A stretch of 64,000 bases of DNA from Lineus longissimus (GCF_910592395.1 NC_088316.1:2916001-2980000), one strand, 5' to 3'; counted from the stretch's first letter, positions 23,301 through 37,424 are shown. Notes: generated by a model from the sequence alone, not told the origin. Translations and numbers: made by a program.

Positions 23301-24443
23301 CTGTTGATTGCATGCAGTTCCTAACACAGAGCCCTTCAAACTAATACATTATATGTATGACACGTAGTTTTGCGTGACTTTCGGTGTAATGAGCGTCTTT
23401 TGGTGAGGATTCCCTCGCGGACTCTACGCAGCTCGTCCTGTTGTCAATGTCTTCTCAGCACTTCCCTGCGCCTATATTGACATCTTGTATAAGCCCCTGA
23501 ATGCTCATAACACCCAAGGCACGCGAATGTCATCGACTCAGGATCCCATGTTTTCAATATGTGTCCCTGTCATGAGAATGAATTCCAGACATCGTCGTGA
23601 GGCAAGTTAATGTTTTGTAAATACATGTACATGTATCACAAGATTATATCTTGTATTTGCACCCAACTCTGTATTGTCTTATTGCACCTTATTTTTTGTT
23701 ATCTGTACAACGGAAAGTAGTACGAATAAACATATATATATAAAGAATGCCTTGCGGACGTATGTAAAGCAAATAGCAAGACGCCTAAAATATCATCAGA
23801 GAGTGGTATTGACACTTCTAAAGAGAGTGGAGAAATTAACCTTAAAGGCGACTAGGCGCATTCTTATCCAAACTCATACTTTTAAGCGTGTTTCATATTC
23901 TATGAATGTTTTTCAAATACATGCACTCTCAGACTGTTTCATCACGTATACCGTCTTTGGGCGCCATATTTAAGAGGCCCGAAGGGATGAATACCTCACA
24001 TACCTTTAATACAAAGGTTAGGCCTAGTGGATTGGACTGGTTGGCTCAGATCGTGGCGCAGACCAATGACCACCGACACCCACCACTTGCAGTCATTGGT
24101 CGATGGGATTTTAAATGAATTGAATGGGTTGTATTACCATACAATCGTATTTGGGCTTTATTCATGGCGTGACGGACAATGCCCATTCATCATGTGGGCA
24201 AAGAAAAACCGCCCCGCATGTGGTGAACCCTATTGCGTACCCCACCCAATGTATGGACACTGTTATTTTGTATCAGGGGTATAAGAAGACGGTATACGTG
24301 TCTATTCGTAAAAGATTCATACAACAACTTATCTTATTGCCCTGCAAGTAAATAAAGACAATACGCTATTGTCAGGAGCATTATTTTAATGGTAAGATCA
24401 ATGGTAGCTAATCGCCAGCCAGCAAATTTAAAGGAGGATTATA
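20376..24443. other. No gene recognised
   Basis: Four kilobases with several open frames (for example 21806-22207 on the plus strand), none with a recognisable domain. I could not assign any repeat family by eye. Confidence 0.4.
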
Positions 24444-24630
24444 CATGCTTCCCGAAAGTGGTGGCTTGCATTGGAACTAACTTTTTCCCCCTTGTCCGTC
24501 ATTAAAGGCATTCAAGTGTGTTGGTCAACCATGACTATCTCCTTTGTCCCTCCACCATAAGGCCTATAGTTCCCTCTTATGACATCACTATTTCGGACAC
24601 TCAGCGCCCCATTTCTGGAAAGGTGTATAG
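24444..24630 (-). repeat. Dispersed repeat, copy 2
   Basis: Reverse-complement copy of 19409-19593, about 4.9 kb away, with a few substitutions and indels. Confidence 0.9.
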
Positions 24631-25174
24631 CGATTCTGGCCATCCGTTTATAGAATCAAGTACAGTTGTCCTCTTTGAAAGGAATACTTTGAAACCATAC
24701 ACTTTGATTCCTGCCAAAGAAAGTGCTTGAATGAACTTATGGGACAGGAACTGAGACATCCATATATCCCTAACATTCATCACGGTTACTTTTTCAATCT
24801 TTATGAATTTCATGAATTTAAAAAAAAACAAAGTCCTTACAAAGTGGATATCAGAACCATCCTCCGCTAATCAAATTAGCGCTTGAATTCAGCGAACTGT
24901 ATTGAAGTAGACCGGTGTATTTACCTTTTGGGTTTCATGACTAGTAAGCACTTTACCATCAAGGGTCTGAGTAAATGTCAGGACAATTCTACTGTTGATA
25001 CAGTTTTGCCTGATTAAATTATACGCTATTTGTTTTCAACTAATTGAGAGACTTGTCAATATGAACAACTGTACAATGTATCAAGGTGGAATCTCTATAG
25101 GCCTGAAGATGCAAGTTAATGCAACGTCATACATATAGGGCCAAGATTCGCACGGCTCTGAAAAGTAAATCGTC
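24631..25174. other. No gene recognised
   Basis: Nothing recognisable. Confidence 0.4.
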
Positions 25175-25488
25175 TTAAAGGGACAACTTGGGTTTGAGAT
25201 ATGTTGGTTTTTCATACAAAAATGGCTTCCGGCAGGACCGTTACTTCTCGAAACAGGCTACCGGTAATTGAAAAGTTATTGAACTGCAATACATAATGCA
25301 CTGGAACGGGGTGTAATCATAGGCCTGCCTGATAATTCACATGCCATGTCCAAAACTGCCTCCCAACACTGTCCAAAATCATAATCAGAACTCAGCATTA
25401 GTGTAATAGTACAGGTGACGGCGCATGGTGGCAAACAGTGTCATTATCCTCCTGGCCAGATAAATCCACGCCCAAGTCGTCCCTTTAA
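25175..25488. mobile_element. MITE candidate with ~18-bp terminal inverted repeats
   Basis: TTAAAGGGACAACTTGGG at the left and CCCAAGTCGTCCCTTTAA at the right are reverse complements with one mismatch. The ends carry TTAA. No coding sequence lies between. Confidence 0.65.
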
Positions 25489-26984
25489 CGCTACCACATG
25501 CAGCTCATGAGCTTAGGTCCTCATTTCTCAATTCAATACATTGGTACTCTTAGACACTCGTCAATAATTGTGATAACAATGACAATACAATTGATTACTG
25601 AGCACTTAACAACACCATGCAGTGTACATCAGTATCATTTTGCTAACACACGACAGGGTGACGGCGCCCACATGAATTATTAAACGCGACTTTAATGGGG
25701 GATGACGCAGCAAAGAAGCTGTTGGTCCCAACATGGCTATAGGTTCTACCCTTATAAAAAATGACCTCCAATTCACCACATGGTAAATCCTGAATTCACC
25801 ACGGTGCCAATGGTCATTTTTCTGCTACACCCGATAGATATAAACAAAACAAATTTTACACACTTAAAAATTTCTCTCGTGATTATGAATCAGCTTTGAT
25901 GAAGAGTGGTTTCATATTAAGTAACATAATAACTGAATATTCACGAAACAACAGGAAATAAGCCGCTGGTCGATCCTACTCATTTTGATTACGCAGTCGG
26001 AGTGGCCTGTTCGATGCAAGGTTGGTGTAGAAGAAGAAATGTCCCAATGGAAAGAGTGTCCGGCCCTATTGCATTCCGACAGATTATGGTGTTTGGTTCT
26101 ATATAGAGGTCATGACCTTGAATACCTCAAATAACACGTAATGGCCCTGTACATTTCATGTAGAATCTCCCAGACACACGTGATGAGGCCTACGGATATG
26201 GAATCTATTCATCGGCACAATCAACAGTATCGATTGGAGGTGTCAGCGCCAGCCATTATTTTATTCAATTACGACTCGGGGCAGGTGGGCGCATTATGGA
26301 TCAAGTGTCTCTCAGTGCGAAATTATGCAGGTCGCTGGCGGCTTCCATCATCACAAGACAAACATTTCAAGCTTAGCCAGTTTTACTATATAACTGCATG
26401 TCAAGGTTGCCACTGAAGCGCTCTGAACCTGGCACCAACCATCAAATCAGTAGAGGCATTTCCACAGCAGATCAGTCGAATGTTATTCTCTGCCAACAGA
26501 CTTATGTTTCACCATGTGGTCACTGGCGCGTAAAGACACCAAAATCATCCAGTCATAATGGTCAATTAACGATTAACTAGCTTCAATAAAACATACAACC
26601 GAATATAGGTCGACTGGAATGTGTATTATTGTGTTACTGCATGTATCCGTGTTTGAGAGCTCATTCGATTGCTGTGATGAATCTGGTATCTTCACGCACC
26701 TGTGTTATTATCTACATGTAGGCCTACTCCACAAATTATTACCAGTGCAATAGCGAATCCAAAATATCGACAAGTCTTGACAGTCGCGAAACGAGTCAGA
26801 AACATCACTCCAAAGACTCGGTCATGAAGAACAGAGCTGTTGAGGTCAGAATGAAAAAAAAACATTTCGAAAAATATTCACACTTCTAAGGGAGAAAGCC
26901 GCGCCTCCTTTCATCAAAGTTTTTCAAAATGTTGATCCCTTGCTATCGGTTTCATTGGCAATGCAATGCAGAAATAGTGTCAGG
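25489..26984. other. No gene recognised
   Basis: Nothing recognisable. Confidence 0.4.
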
Positions 26985-27217
26985 TAAAATGCCTTTATGA
27001 AAGTAAGAATGTAGTAATTAATGAGCGTTGAAACCCTTTTCATGATCAATTTAATTTTTTTATTCTAACTTTCGATCCTTACTGGATCTTCCTCAGGAGT
27101 GAGGGTAAAAATGCCTCTATTAAGGTTAAACTGTAGTAGAGAGCGTTAACACCTTTTTCATGATCAATTTGATTTTTTTACTCTAACTTTCGATCTTTAC
27201 TGGATCTTCCTCAGGAC
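26985..27217 (-). repeat. Tandem duplicate with hammerhead-like core (Penelope-like remnant?)
   Basis: Two ~115-bp direct copies (26985-27103 and 27107-27217). Read on the minus strand each contains CCTGAGGAAGATCCAGTAA followed by (G/A)GATCGAAAG. That is the hammerhead order CUGANGA, then a stem (GATCC/GGATC, perfect in copy 1), then GAAA. Tandem terminal copies with such cores are characteristic of Penelope-like retroelements. The third stem was not convincing by eye, and no reverse transcriptase lies nearby. Confidence 0.5.
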
Positions 27218-28029
27218 AGATTTTGCTAAGAACTACATAAGGGAAAAGGTACCAGCCAAAAAGGTATTGGACTTTGAAGATAGCAGTATAGTACTATTTT
27301 TGTTCAACCCTGTAGAACAAGGAATCCATGTTGCGTGTAACTGTTAAACATTCTTATAAAGACATGCATTGCGTTACTAATTTTATCTTCGGAATGTTTG
27401 CTGTATGTCTGATGCCTCCGGATATTGATGTACAAACATCGATATATCTCAAATCTGTCATCGTTTGAACAAAACATTGACAAAATATCTAAACATTTGT
27501 CGTCGAAGAAACTCCAGTTTGTTATACATGTCATAAGCCAGCAAATCGATTTTTCAATCCGTTTTGCTAAAATTGAAATTCAATCTGGTAAGTGCATTCA
27601 AAAGTATGGACTCTCATGTGATAATGAATTTTCTGAGATAGGCTTGGTGCATACATCATTTGATAACATGGGCGTTTAATCCTATCTGTTTCCTATACAT
27701 TTAGCAACAACTATTATTGTAAATATCATTCTTGGATATCTGTTTTTCGTGCGCAATAGCATCATGATATATAACTTGATAAAGCCAGGAATATAAGAAA
27801 AAAAACCCGAAGCTTATTGTATTTAAAGAAAATAGGCTTAAAAGATACTCTCTCGACCAAACAGGATGATCAATTGGTTTGTACACGGATGCAGATTGGC
27901 TCCACATCCAACAACACGTATTTTATGATTAAATGCTATTAGGTTCAGCCATGAATACAAAGTGAGGAAATTTAGCTCTTTTGCAAAATATCATTCGCTA
28001 AGAATTTGAAATTTGAATTGAACTTGCCA
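27218..28029. other. No gene recognised
   Basis: Nothing recognisable. Confidence 0.4.
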
Positions 28030-28150
28030 GTTGAAATAATTCGCGAATCCCCCAAACGCCAATGTGAACGCCTATCTTATTGTTTGACCTCCTGATAACG
28101 AAGTCGAGCAATGGGATAGGCGTTACGTGGACGTGTGTGCGAAAACTCTC
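28030..28150. mobile_element. Palindromic MITE-like repeat, copy 2
   Basis: Shares AATGTGAACGCCTAT and GGGATAGGCGT.ACGTGG with 7239-7347 and has the same inverted arrangement, ending GCGAAAACTCTC. Confidence 0.55.
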
Positions 28151-31100
28151 TACGCTCATTCCTCTGTAGGCCTATTTTCTGCAACAAATACTGTTACAAT
28201 TAGTTATTGCGGTCGTAAGAACGAAAAAAAGGGATCGTTCTTTGACATGTATATTTCTAAGCTTGTTTTGTTATCTGAATTCTGATTCGTGTCATCACTC
28301 TCCATTGTTGTTAAGCAACAGATAATTTGAGCTTTGGCCATGATGGATAATGGTCAGATAGAAAGCCACGCTCGCTATTGCCATGATTGCTGTGATTATT
28401 GTGTTGATAAAATCCATGGTATCTGGAATATTGATGACAAGATGACACAGAAAGAATAAGAAAGTAAGACTCATGGATTCCTCAGTGATTAGAAAATGAT
28501 GATTTCGTGTTTACATTTGTAGGATAGGATTCAGCCTCTCGGCTACTGAGCTTTAAACAGTCCGGCGCCCCTGCTCGGTCCCTGTCTCCCGTGAAAAAGT
28601 GGTCGTATGAAATTAGTCTTCGAGAACCCTCAACTGTAGATGGGGGTAATCTCGTGCCACAGTCAAGTCCCTCACAAGCTGTATGATGTATTTGACACTA
28701 TAGTGTATATAGAAAGGAGTCTTAGGAGCCAGACAGCTCAGAGTTGGGCGTTCTCCTACATTGTACCTCAGCAAGCTAGTATATCGAAACATTCAACGCT
28801 TGTACGAGGAATATACTGAATAATTACACACGAAAAGTCTTCACCACACACCCACCAGACGATCACCAATTTGACACCTTCACCCTGCCTACAGTCCATC
28901 TCCAGGAGCTTTACCAAATTTAGCAAACCAGTGCCTGTCCATTACTTCCCGCGGCATTGGCGGAAATGCCACACAATCCACAGTACAATCTCTACACAGA
29001 CACATCGTCCATTGCGTGTGAGCTGGAAGAATGATATTACGCACTTTTTGATGTACGTAGCAAAAACGGTCCGAACGAACTGCTGAAAATGAACGAAAAA
29101 TGCCCTGTTGATGGCTAGCCGCCAAGCGCCATTTTCATTTTCCCCAGACTGAGTGATTTTTGTCTCGAAGCCTCTTCATCATAGGAACTGGTGCCTCTGA
29201 CAGCCAAGCAATAAACATGCTAATTTAGCCGCGGTCTTTGATGAGTGATCTTTTATAAACGCCTCATATGATCAGGGATGGGTGGGATGGGAGGCTGGGC
29301 TGGAATCAGCTGCAGCTGCTAGTCAAGAGCAGGCTATTCTTCTGTAGCCATCATATGAGAAGATCGCACGAACCAGATTTGCTGATGACGATGATACCAG
29401 AGTCTAGACCTCAATTTGGGATGATTGGAATACGGCCCGGGGCATCCGTTGAAGTAGAAGTGATACAATTCAAGTACCGACTGAATCTTGCTAACCACTC
29501 TGTTTCCATATCCTATAGGTGATTCTGAGTACCTTTTTTGCCCCATACCAGGCAGTCAAAAGAATTCAGGTCTAGTCCGGTACACTGTCTATTGTCTTTA
29601 AACAAAGCGCGCTAGCACCTCGGCCCAAAGTCCCATTGTTCGTCTGTCGTCTTATCAAAGGGTAATTTTGATAACAATCGACCCCACGATGAAGCTTTTA
29701 TGTGGGCTGGCAAGGGCCGATAAACGTGGTGGAGACGTATTCTTGGGAAGATTTTAAGGTGCATGTCACCTATTCGGGACAGCAACGCATATATATATAT
29801 ACCAATCAGATTCAGACTGATGTAAAACGAAATTGCCGACTCTTGATTCCGATTGCTGACCGATTATCATTCGGCTATTTTCGGCTTTCCGGAAATTCAT
29901 GAACATTGCCGAAATGATGGCGAAGATGACGGACTTATCATGAGTTGATCGAGAACGAATCAAGCTATTCAAAAGTTAATTACATCACGTGATCATAATA
30001 GATCACGATCACGTGGTTTGCTGGCCATCATCAACATCTGCTGTTGAAGAGGACACCATTCTTCTGGAGAACTACTTGACGGAATAGCTATCAGAAAAAC
30101 ATGGCTTTCTGAAGGCGTTTTGGCTTTTGCTTTGAAATATCCAATCTATGTTCTGCTTGTGGACTACTCTGGACTATTTAAGCTATCTAATCACATCCTT
30201 TGACAAAGTTTGTGAAATACAATTCAGGTTTTCATCTACATGCAGTAATAGTCATGTGCCTTTCTCCATTAAACATCAGGGTTTGGACTATTCAGTAACG
30301 CATATGAAATTCCAATTCCTTGACAAAAAAATCCCGTGTGCAACTTAATACTCCGTTTCTGATGTAATTCTGTGCAATGAGCAGTTGCATTTTGATTATT
30401 AAGCATTGAGCATTGTTTTTTTGAAGTGGCCAGTGCGGATTCATCGATTTGAGGTCAGCAAGGCAGTGTCATTGAACAAAAAAATGCTCCACATCCTTTG
30501 GCTTTAAATGGCCAAAAGAGGTGTTTATCCCCCCCCCCTCCATAACCAAGAAAGCTAGCTTCGCTATGGATCTGAAACATTATCCAGAATCGGATTGTAG
30601 ACGCAAATCAATTATAAATTTCACCAAAGAATGGGCATTCTCCATAGCAAGCTTATACGGAACCAACGACATCAACAATAAATAAAGATACGGTCATGCG
30701 CAGTGAGGGTGATGAATGGGGTGTGAAAAGATTATGTTTCGTTCAAAGGAGAGAAGTATGTTAGCCTATCTGTAAATTAAAAATCGTTTAATAAAATTTA
30801 ATGTTCGATTAGAAAAATTTGATGATGCGTCAGTCAGATGTATAATCGTTATTACACAGCGCCTTGTGCTCATCTGAAACTGATAAGAGCCATTTCTAGT
30901 GATTCACCGATATCACTGAAATTAAGGGCTCTCGTTAAATACATTGTCTATCAAGCATTTGACACTCCCTTAAGGGATTAGGGAATGTAGACTTATGGTT
31001 CCCATAGGAACTGCCATTTCTTTCGTTTTTGATATCGAATCTCAAACTAGTAGTGAATCAGTATTTGAATTGTACACAACAAACATCTAGGTTCAGTTAC

Positions 31101-33440
31101 ACGTGATTGCATATACATTTGTATTATTACGTTCTACCAAGTATAGATTAGAGAAAAATGAGCAACTCAAAATAACCCCATAAATACGTGTTCTTTAAAA
31201 TCGCATGGCGCTCAGTTGCAGTTGACCCCCCCTAGCCATTTGGAAGGGCTGCTATCAAAGGCAAGCTAAATACGAACAAAATGATACCTCCTCTTATCTT
31301 TATACTTGCTGTAATATCAGAGCTACTTTCTAATATCTTGTATCAAGAAAACCATACGAGTCTGTTTTGTGAGTTGAAGTATCACATGTCGAGTGGTTCG
31401 CTTGGCCTGGAAACAAACCCACGAGACGCAGGTATCCGGAGGCCAAGACACCACCCGCGACTTTCATACGATTTTTTTAAAACACCAGATCAGGTCTTGG
31501 CATGATTGATAAAATTCATGTGCATGTAGCTTGATCTGTTGAAAATATACCGACTTAAAGAAAGGCTACAGGAAGGAGAAACCAAAAGCGTTACTGACAC
31601 CGAGTTTCAAGATAAAAATGTTCCAAAACCATTAATGTCGTGGGAAATTATAGAAATACCTCGAGGCCTAGGCCAATAAAGAAAATTTTATGAGTTCAGA
31701 GTTTGCATTGTATTAGCTCATATAAAATAATCGCTATGTGCCACCTGCTAAGCCTCGTATCTATCTTGCAAGCTCAAGTTTGTCAATGCAGAGGCGATTG
31801 TTTTTAATAGAATATACCATGGCGCGGAAATTTTAAAGGGTCATTTTCAAAAGGTAATTCGGTCCGACACATCCATTTTACAGTTCCGTGAATAAACATG
31901 AAAAATTACATTTAACTGAAATCTTTGGAAAATTGTATCAGGTTTAGTAATTGAGAAGTACATTGTACTACGATGACTGCACTAGACAGTGTCAGTAAAA
32001 CATACGTCACTTAACTCAATAGAGTTTTCCAAGTGGATGTTGATAGATTCTGCCAAAGTATGTGTTCATTAGTTTTACAAGAGCGATATTGCTTCACATA
32101 AAACGTAACTACCCAAAATAGTTGCTCCTAAGCCAGATATATCGACATTGGGAAAAGAAATCATCTGCTCTTGTTGATGGGATAATTTTAGTTCATTAGT
32201 TGCCTCAAAGGTGACAGGACTGAAAGTCGCAGGTTCGGCCACCTAGGAGTGAAAAGATGAACTAAAACCCCTCCTAACTTTGGACATTCTCGTGATTATG
32301 ACAGTATATCCGGTGAACGTGCAACTACCTGTAATTCTGTTGGAATTTAATATGTGATTTCATCACCGAATTCATGATAAAGGCACTCACTTTGCCCCGA
32401 AAACGTTACAAATGACACCTTTTAATATTTGGCCCACGGCCTCTGAGCCAGCAAGGCTGAATAAAGAAGCACGCCGAAGCCTTTCCCGGAATCATTTCCC
32501 GACTTGTAGAGTGCAATTGCTAATGAAAATCACGCAGTAAGCGGTTTTTCGCAATGCTGATTAAAATTACCAATAAAAATTCTCAATGATTGGGATGTCA
32601 AGTTGGTGATGTTGAGTACCAAGGACCACCACTTAATTATGCTATCAACGAGCTCGGCACTGAGCTCGTAACTGGATGAGGAAATTAAAGAAATGTTGCG
32701 GAGGTTGCGGTAGGTGTACATGTACCAATTAAAACACCAGCGTACATTGTAATTTGCTCAGTGACTCATCAGCCGAAAGCCATTTCGAAGAAACTAGAGT
32801 TAGTTCGAGTATATATGGATAAAGTCCCCGACACCAGTTTGACATCTGTTTGGTTTCTGAAACTCGAGTAGGAGTTGCCTATTTGTGTTTCCTACATGTA
32901 CGCTTTTAAAAATAAAGGTTTTTGAACTTTTGAAAAAATCTAAACACGGTCCCTCGTGAATATTTCTTTCATAAGCAAGATAAGGACTGTCTGACGCGTA
33001 TACATACCACTCGAAATATATGATTCGAAATTCAGATCACTGAAATCGATAGGCATGTATACACCGTACACCAGCAACTCTCAAGTAGGCATTTTATTGG
33101 ATGACACTTCTGAATTGGATAGCGTGTATATCCTGACTAGTTATGAGCGCATGTACATCGTACAGTGCATGGATTTGTCAATGAAAATTGTGAGTCTCGA
33201 GTGGGGTGATTCTGGCTGAGTTACAACATTTGCCAACAAACTTCATCCCGAGACGTGAGATTCAGGTTATTTTCACTGCTCAAAATATCAAGACGGTTAG
33301 TGTATTGAAAAGCCTGCATGAGAAACTAAATATCCGAAGTCTCAACGGCCGTACCACGGGCCGACCTACCTTTTAGGTCAGTGGCCATACCATGTGTGGC
33401 CACCTCGGCGAACAAGAAAAAAGAAAACTTCTGATCAGTG
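28151..33440. other. No gene recognised
   Basis: Five kilobases without a recognisable exon. There is a short (AT)n at about 29790-29800 and a C-run at about 30530-30538. A weak tRNA-like stretch near 32205-32255 (B-box-like GGTTCGGCC) is too poor to call. Confidence 0.4.
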
Positions 33441-33512
33441 CAAAGGTAAAGCGCTTTGAGAATATCGTACATTATAAAGCGCTGCCGTGTATAAAAAAAG
33501 AACCTACATTTG
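33441..33512. mobile_element. SINE/LINE 3'-tail fragment
   Basis: GGTAAAGCGCTTTGAGAA...ATTATAAAGCGCTGCC is the paired AGCGCTTT tail seen also at 16951-17000 and 55347-55410. No head or body is attached. Confidence 0.6.
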
Positions 33513-34624
33513 TATTTTGTTTAGTGCTGTATACAACAAAATATCTCCTCTAGTAAATTTCATTTGTAACACATGTACATTGTAGTAGCCCATAAACATA
33601 AAGAGTTATTGAGCAACCGGGCCAAGAGTTATAGCCGGGCACGTTGACGTTCTGTGTCACCCAGGGTCCGCTTCCTCAAATCAAGTTTTGTCACCAACTT
33701 AACTTAACTTGACGTTAGTCTCAAGGGCCTAGCTGAAGGAGAAGCTAATTCAACGCCAGCGTTAGTGACAAAAGTTGTTTTAAAAAACCGGGCCGACATT
33801 AACCAATTCTGCCTGTTGTGCCAGTGAGTGACTGTGCCATATTTGTAACCAGTGGGCGATTTAAAGTGGCATTTTTCGAGCGCAGAATCACCCTTTGTTC
33901 ACCGAAACTCATAATGAATATTGTAAACTGCAATAAAGGAAACATGGATCTTTACTCAGCTGCTCTGTTTATTAGATTCGTGGACAATAATACATGGATC
34001 GATGCAAAGACACCTGGTGTTCGTAATATTTTTGTAGCGAGATGCTGGAATGATACTGAAATGTACTGTAATTTGTGAAATACGAATGAATTGTACGATC
34101 TCTTCGGCTAGTTAACGTTAAAGGATACTAGTGGAGCAGTAAGTGTCCCGCCCTAAAAAGTGACCTTCCCTAAGTGACCTTCCCTATTGTTTGATGATGA
34201 CGTTCTGGACAACTTGATCTTGGGACATATAAAACTGTTACACCGGCACGCTGGTTGTGACTTGACCCTCAAAATATAGATTTGGGGGAAATTGAAAACA
34301 CGGAATGCCATTATAAAGAAGATTCTGTGAGTTTCTGTCGAAACATGACACATTTGGACTCACCAATTAATATTTTATAAAATCGACCCTTATCTTAAAC
34401 AATTATCATCACTGTTATTTGAAATTGAAACTCATGTTTAAAAAGATATCGTGCCCGTTATCTAAAATGTACTCTTATCGTAAAAAATATCGTGACGGTT
34501 TATATCTAAAACTGACTCTTCTCTCTATCCTGGAAGTTATCTAAACTTCTCACTGCTTTTTAATTGAATCTAATCTCGAAAGAGGATCGTGTCCGTTATC
34601 TAGACTTTACTCTTCTCGTTAAAG
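33513..34624. other. No gene recognised
   Basis: From about 34440 there are diverged repeats of a TATCT(A)AAA...ACTCTTATCGT...ATATCGTG(A/C)C motif. These may belong to the element that carries the following minisatellite. Confidence 0.4.
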
Positions 34625-34735
34625 GGTTTATGCCTGTTTCGCCTATTCCTGTTTCGCCTATTCCTGTTTCGCCTACAAAATTCCTGTTTCGCCTATTCCT
34701 GTTTCGCCTGTTCCTGTTTCGCCTACTTTCCAGTA
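34625..34735 (+). repeat. 15-bp minisatellite, left arm of an inverted pair
   Basis: About seven copies of CCTGTTTCGCCTATT with minor variants. The reverse complement array is at 35325-35410. Confidence 0.9.
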
Positions 34736-35324
34736 CCCCTACAATAAATCGACTCTCCCACGGGGAACCTTAGGGATGCATGTCCATTTTATGGGGAAAA
34801 TGTGAGGGGACAATTGGATGATGTTAACGATGTGATGACAATTTGACTAATCAAATGCCATCAACTTTGTTATGCCATGACCGTTTTGAAAGAGTCACCT
34901 TGAAAGCGGGGACAGTCCGGGACTTATTTGACCATAGGACCATAGGACCATACTGACACACAGTAAAAACTAATCGATTAAGTAGAGTAAAGCAGTCGTT
35001 TATTTTATGAAAACTGAATTCATGAGTTTTTGATAAAAATACATAATATTGTACATTCTCATAATTATTTGATCAAAATCAGCTGTAAAACCCATGTCAT
35101 AATATACATGTAGGTACAGCACATATAAAGTCAAACAAGGTGGAAAATACATATCATGATATTATGTCAGACAAGGTAACTGATGGCATCAACGTAACTC
35201 ATTATGTCCCTCTCTCCATTGACGTATTGTTTCAATGCGTACATATGTGGCTCTCCTCGGGTTTGGTCGGTCAGTAAGGGACGGTTCATATTCCTACGTC
35301 TGTGGGGAGGTTAGCAATACATTT
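34736..35324. other. Spacer between inverted minisatellites
   Basis: Includes a short GACCATAG triplication at about 34929-34953. No coding sequence is recognised. Confidence 0.5.
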
Positions 35325-35410
35325 GAATAGGCGAAACAGGAATAGGCGAAACAGGAATAGGCGAAACAGGAATAGGCGGAACAGGAATAGGCGAAACAGG
35401 AATACACCCG
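35325..35410 (-). repeat. 15-bp minisatellite, right arm
   Basis: Five to six copies of AATAGGCGAAACAGG, the reverse complement of the array at 34625-34735. Confidence 0.9.
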
Positions 35411-37424
35411 TTAAAGATATCATGACTATCACATTGTATCTAAATCTGACTCTTATTTCAATCAATTTTCTTTACTGTTATCTAAAAAATTCTCACAACC
35501 ACCGTGAGTTTTTCATAGAATTGTTAATTTTATAACACTTGTCATTGACTGTTATAACAGTTATCATCAGGTGGCATCGTTTGAACGCGTGAGGATCAAC
35601 ATTGAAAATGAAAACACCATCGCCGAAAACTCGTTAGAATCGCCTACCTATTACGAAGTAATGCATTTCCAATTTCGTCACTTAAAATCCATCAGAATCA
35701 CTTTCTGTCGCTACTGCCTTGAGTAACCACCCACATACTGTTGAAAATCACACGGATCAGCAAATACTTGGAGTATGTACCAGTAACGCACGGTGGAGTG
35801 ATTCGTTCAAAGGCCTATTGATCAGGTTTAAACGAACAGACCTTTTGGTTCAGTCAGACAAGGCGTGGGAAAAGTGAATATTATACTACATGATGCTGTG
35901 CTGTTTTCGTCCTTGTTGTTACGGTACGTTTTAATTGATAGAGTATCGGAAGAATGGCTTCCAATAGTTTGTTTTGAAAAAATATGCGCCAGTGAAGTAG
36001 AAGAGAGAAAGAACTGTCCGTAACGTCTCTGATGTAAAATCATGGCTTAACACTGGGATGTAGTCGGTATACATGTACTTGAAAAACGCTTCACCTGAAT
36101 TTGGTGCCTAGTTTGCCGTCATGTGTTTCGTTGGCGACATTTGAAAAGGATCATCGCCGGGGATTAACACTTGTTTTTGCTTCAATCCTTTTATGAAATG
36201 TAGCATTTATGTCAAGGGAGAAACTCGCGATCGTTGGCTCATGGTTGCTCGATATATGATTCGTTCATTCGCTTCATGCTGCGGTATTGAAGGACAGGTT
36301 TCTACAGAACGATATCTTAATCCGTCAACATACAATAACGATAGTGAATGGGGGCGTACACGATTTCAAGGGGGATATTTTAAGACTGCTACACTGGCAA
36401 TCTAACAAGTTGCTTTGCAATTTGCCTGTTGTTCGATCAATGGAACTTTTCTATTATTATCTGTATTGTTTGTGTGCAATGATACAGAATGATACATTGA
36501 TACAATGATACAATATCCTAAACAATCTTCTCCTCGGATGTACACACCATTGGCCTGTTATTCGCAACGGAGGAGACAATTCCAATTGATCCTAACTGTG
36601 CCTATTGATTGGAACAAATGAGTGATGATTGGAGCAACAGCTGCTGCCACTTGGGCCGCGAGCAAAGGACAGCTGGTCGTGCTGGTTTGGAATCAAGGAG
36701 AGAGGTGGCGCTTGATGGTAAGGGAAATTGGCTGCCGCGCAACGCCCCCAGGCCACAAATCGATGAACTGCAGGCGGGACCTTGGGAAGGGAGGGCTCAG
36801 GCCAAAACTGTCTGTCTCAATAGTCAGCGCTAGGGTGGCACACAGACTAGACTGTTCAGCCACTACTGAATGGCACATGCAGGTCAAGACTGCCAGAGGG
36901 GCATAGACCGACACGGACCAGTCTACTTCAGACCGAAACCAAATCATCAGTTGTGACGTCATGAGCACTTGTTAATCTAAGTCCGTAACAAAAAAAAACT
37001 TAAAGGAATGGTCGACTTTTTATTACAGTATATTTGTTCTTCTTCTTGGTTATCAGTAAACACTTATTTTGTACGTGTTTGATGCTCTTCCAATTTTGTT
37101 TCAGCTCTTAGATAGTAGAAAAACGCGTTATTCGTTATTTTCAGTACGCGCATGTCCTATGGTGCAAAGACCTTTCCCGCCACGTGAGTGCACGCCGAGA
37201 TCCGAGTTCACGTCACCCCGCTATTACGACGCAACGTCATTTCCATTAGCGTTGCAGTAGCGGGGTTAACAAGCACCATTAATAATGACAATGGTCCTTT
37301 AATCAATATACAATACATGTATGACAACTGCACAAACAGTGGCCATTCTGTGGTAATCAAATCGGTAATTGATCAGGAGACTGTTGATGAAGCTCCTGAA
37401 TATTGACATTATTTTTTGGCTACT
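35411..37424. other. No gene recognised
   Basis: Open frames near 36193-36906 lack any recognisable domain. A GATACA(AT) repeat lies at about 36480-36512. Confidence 0.4.
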
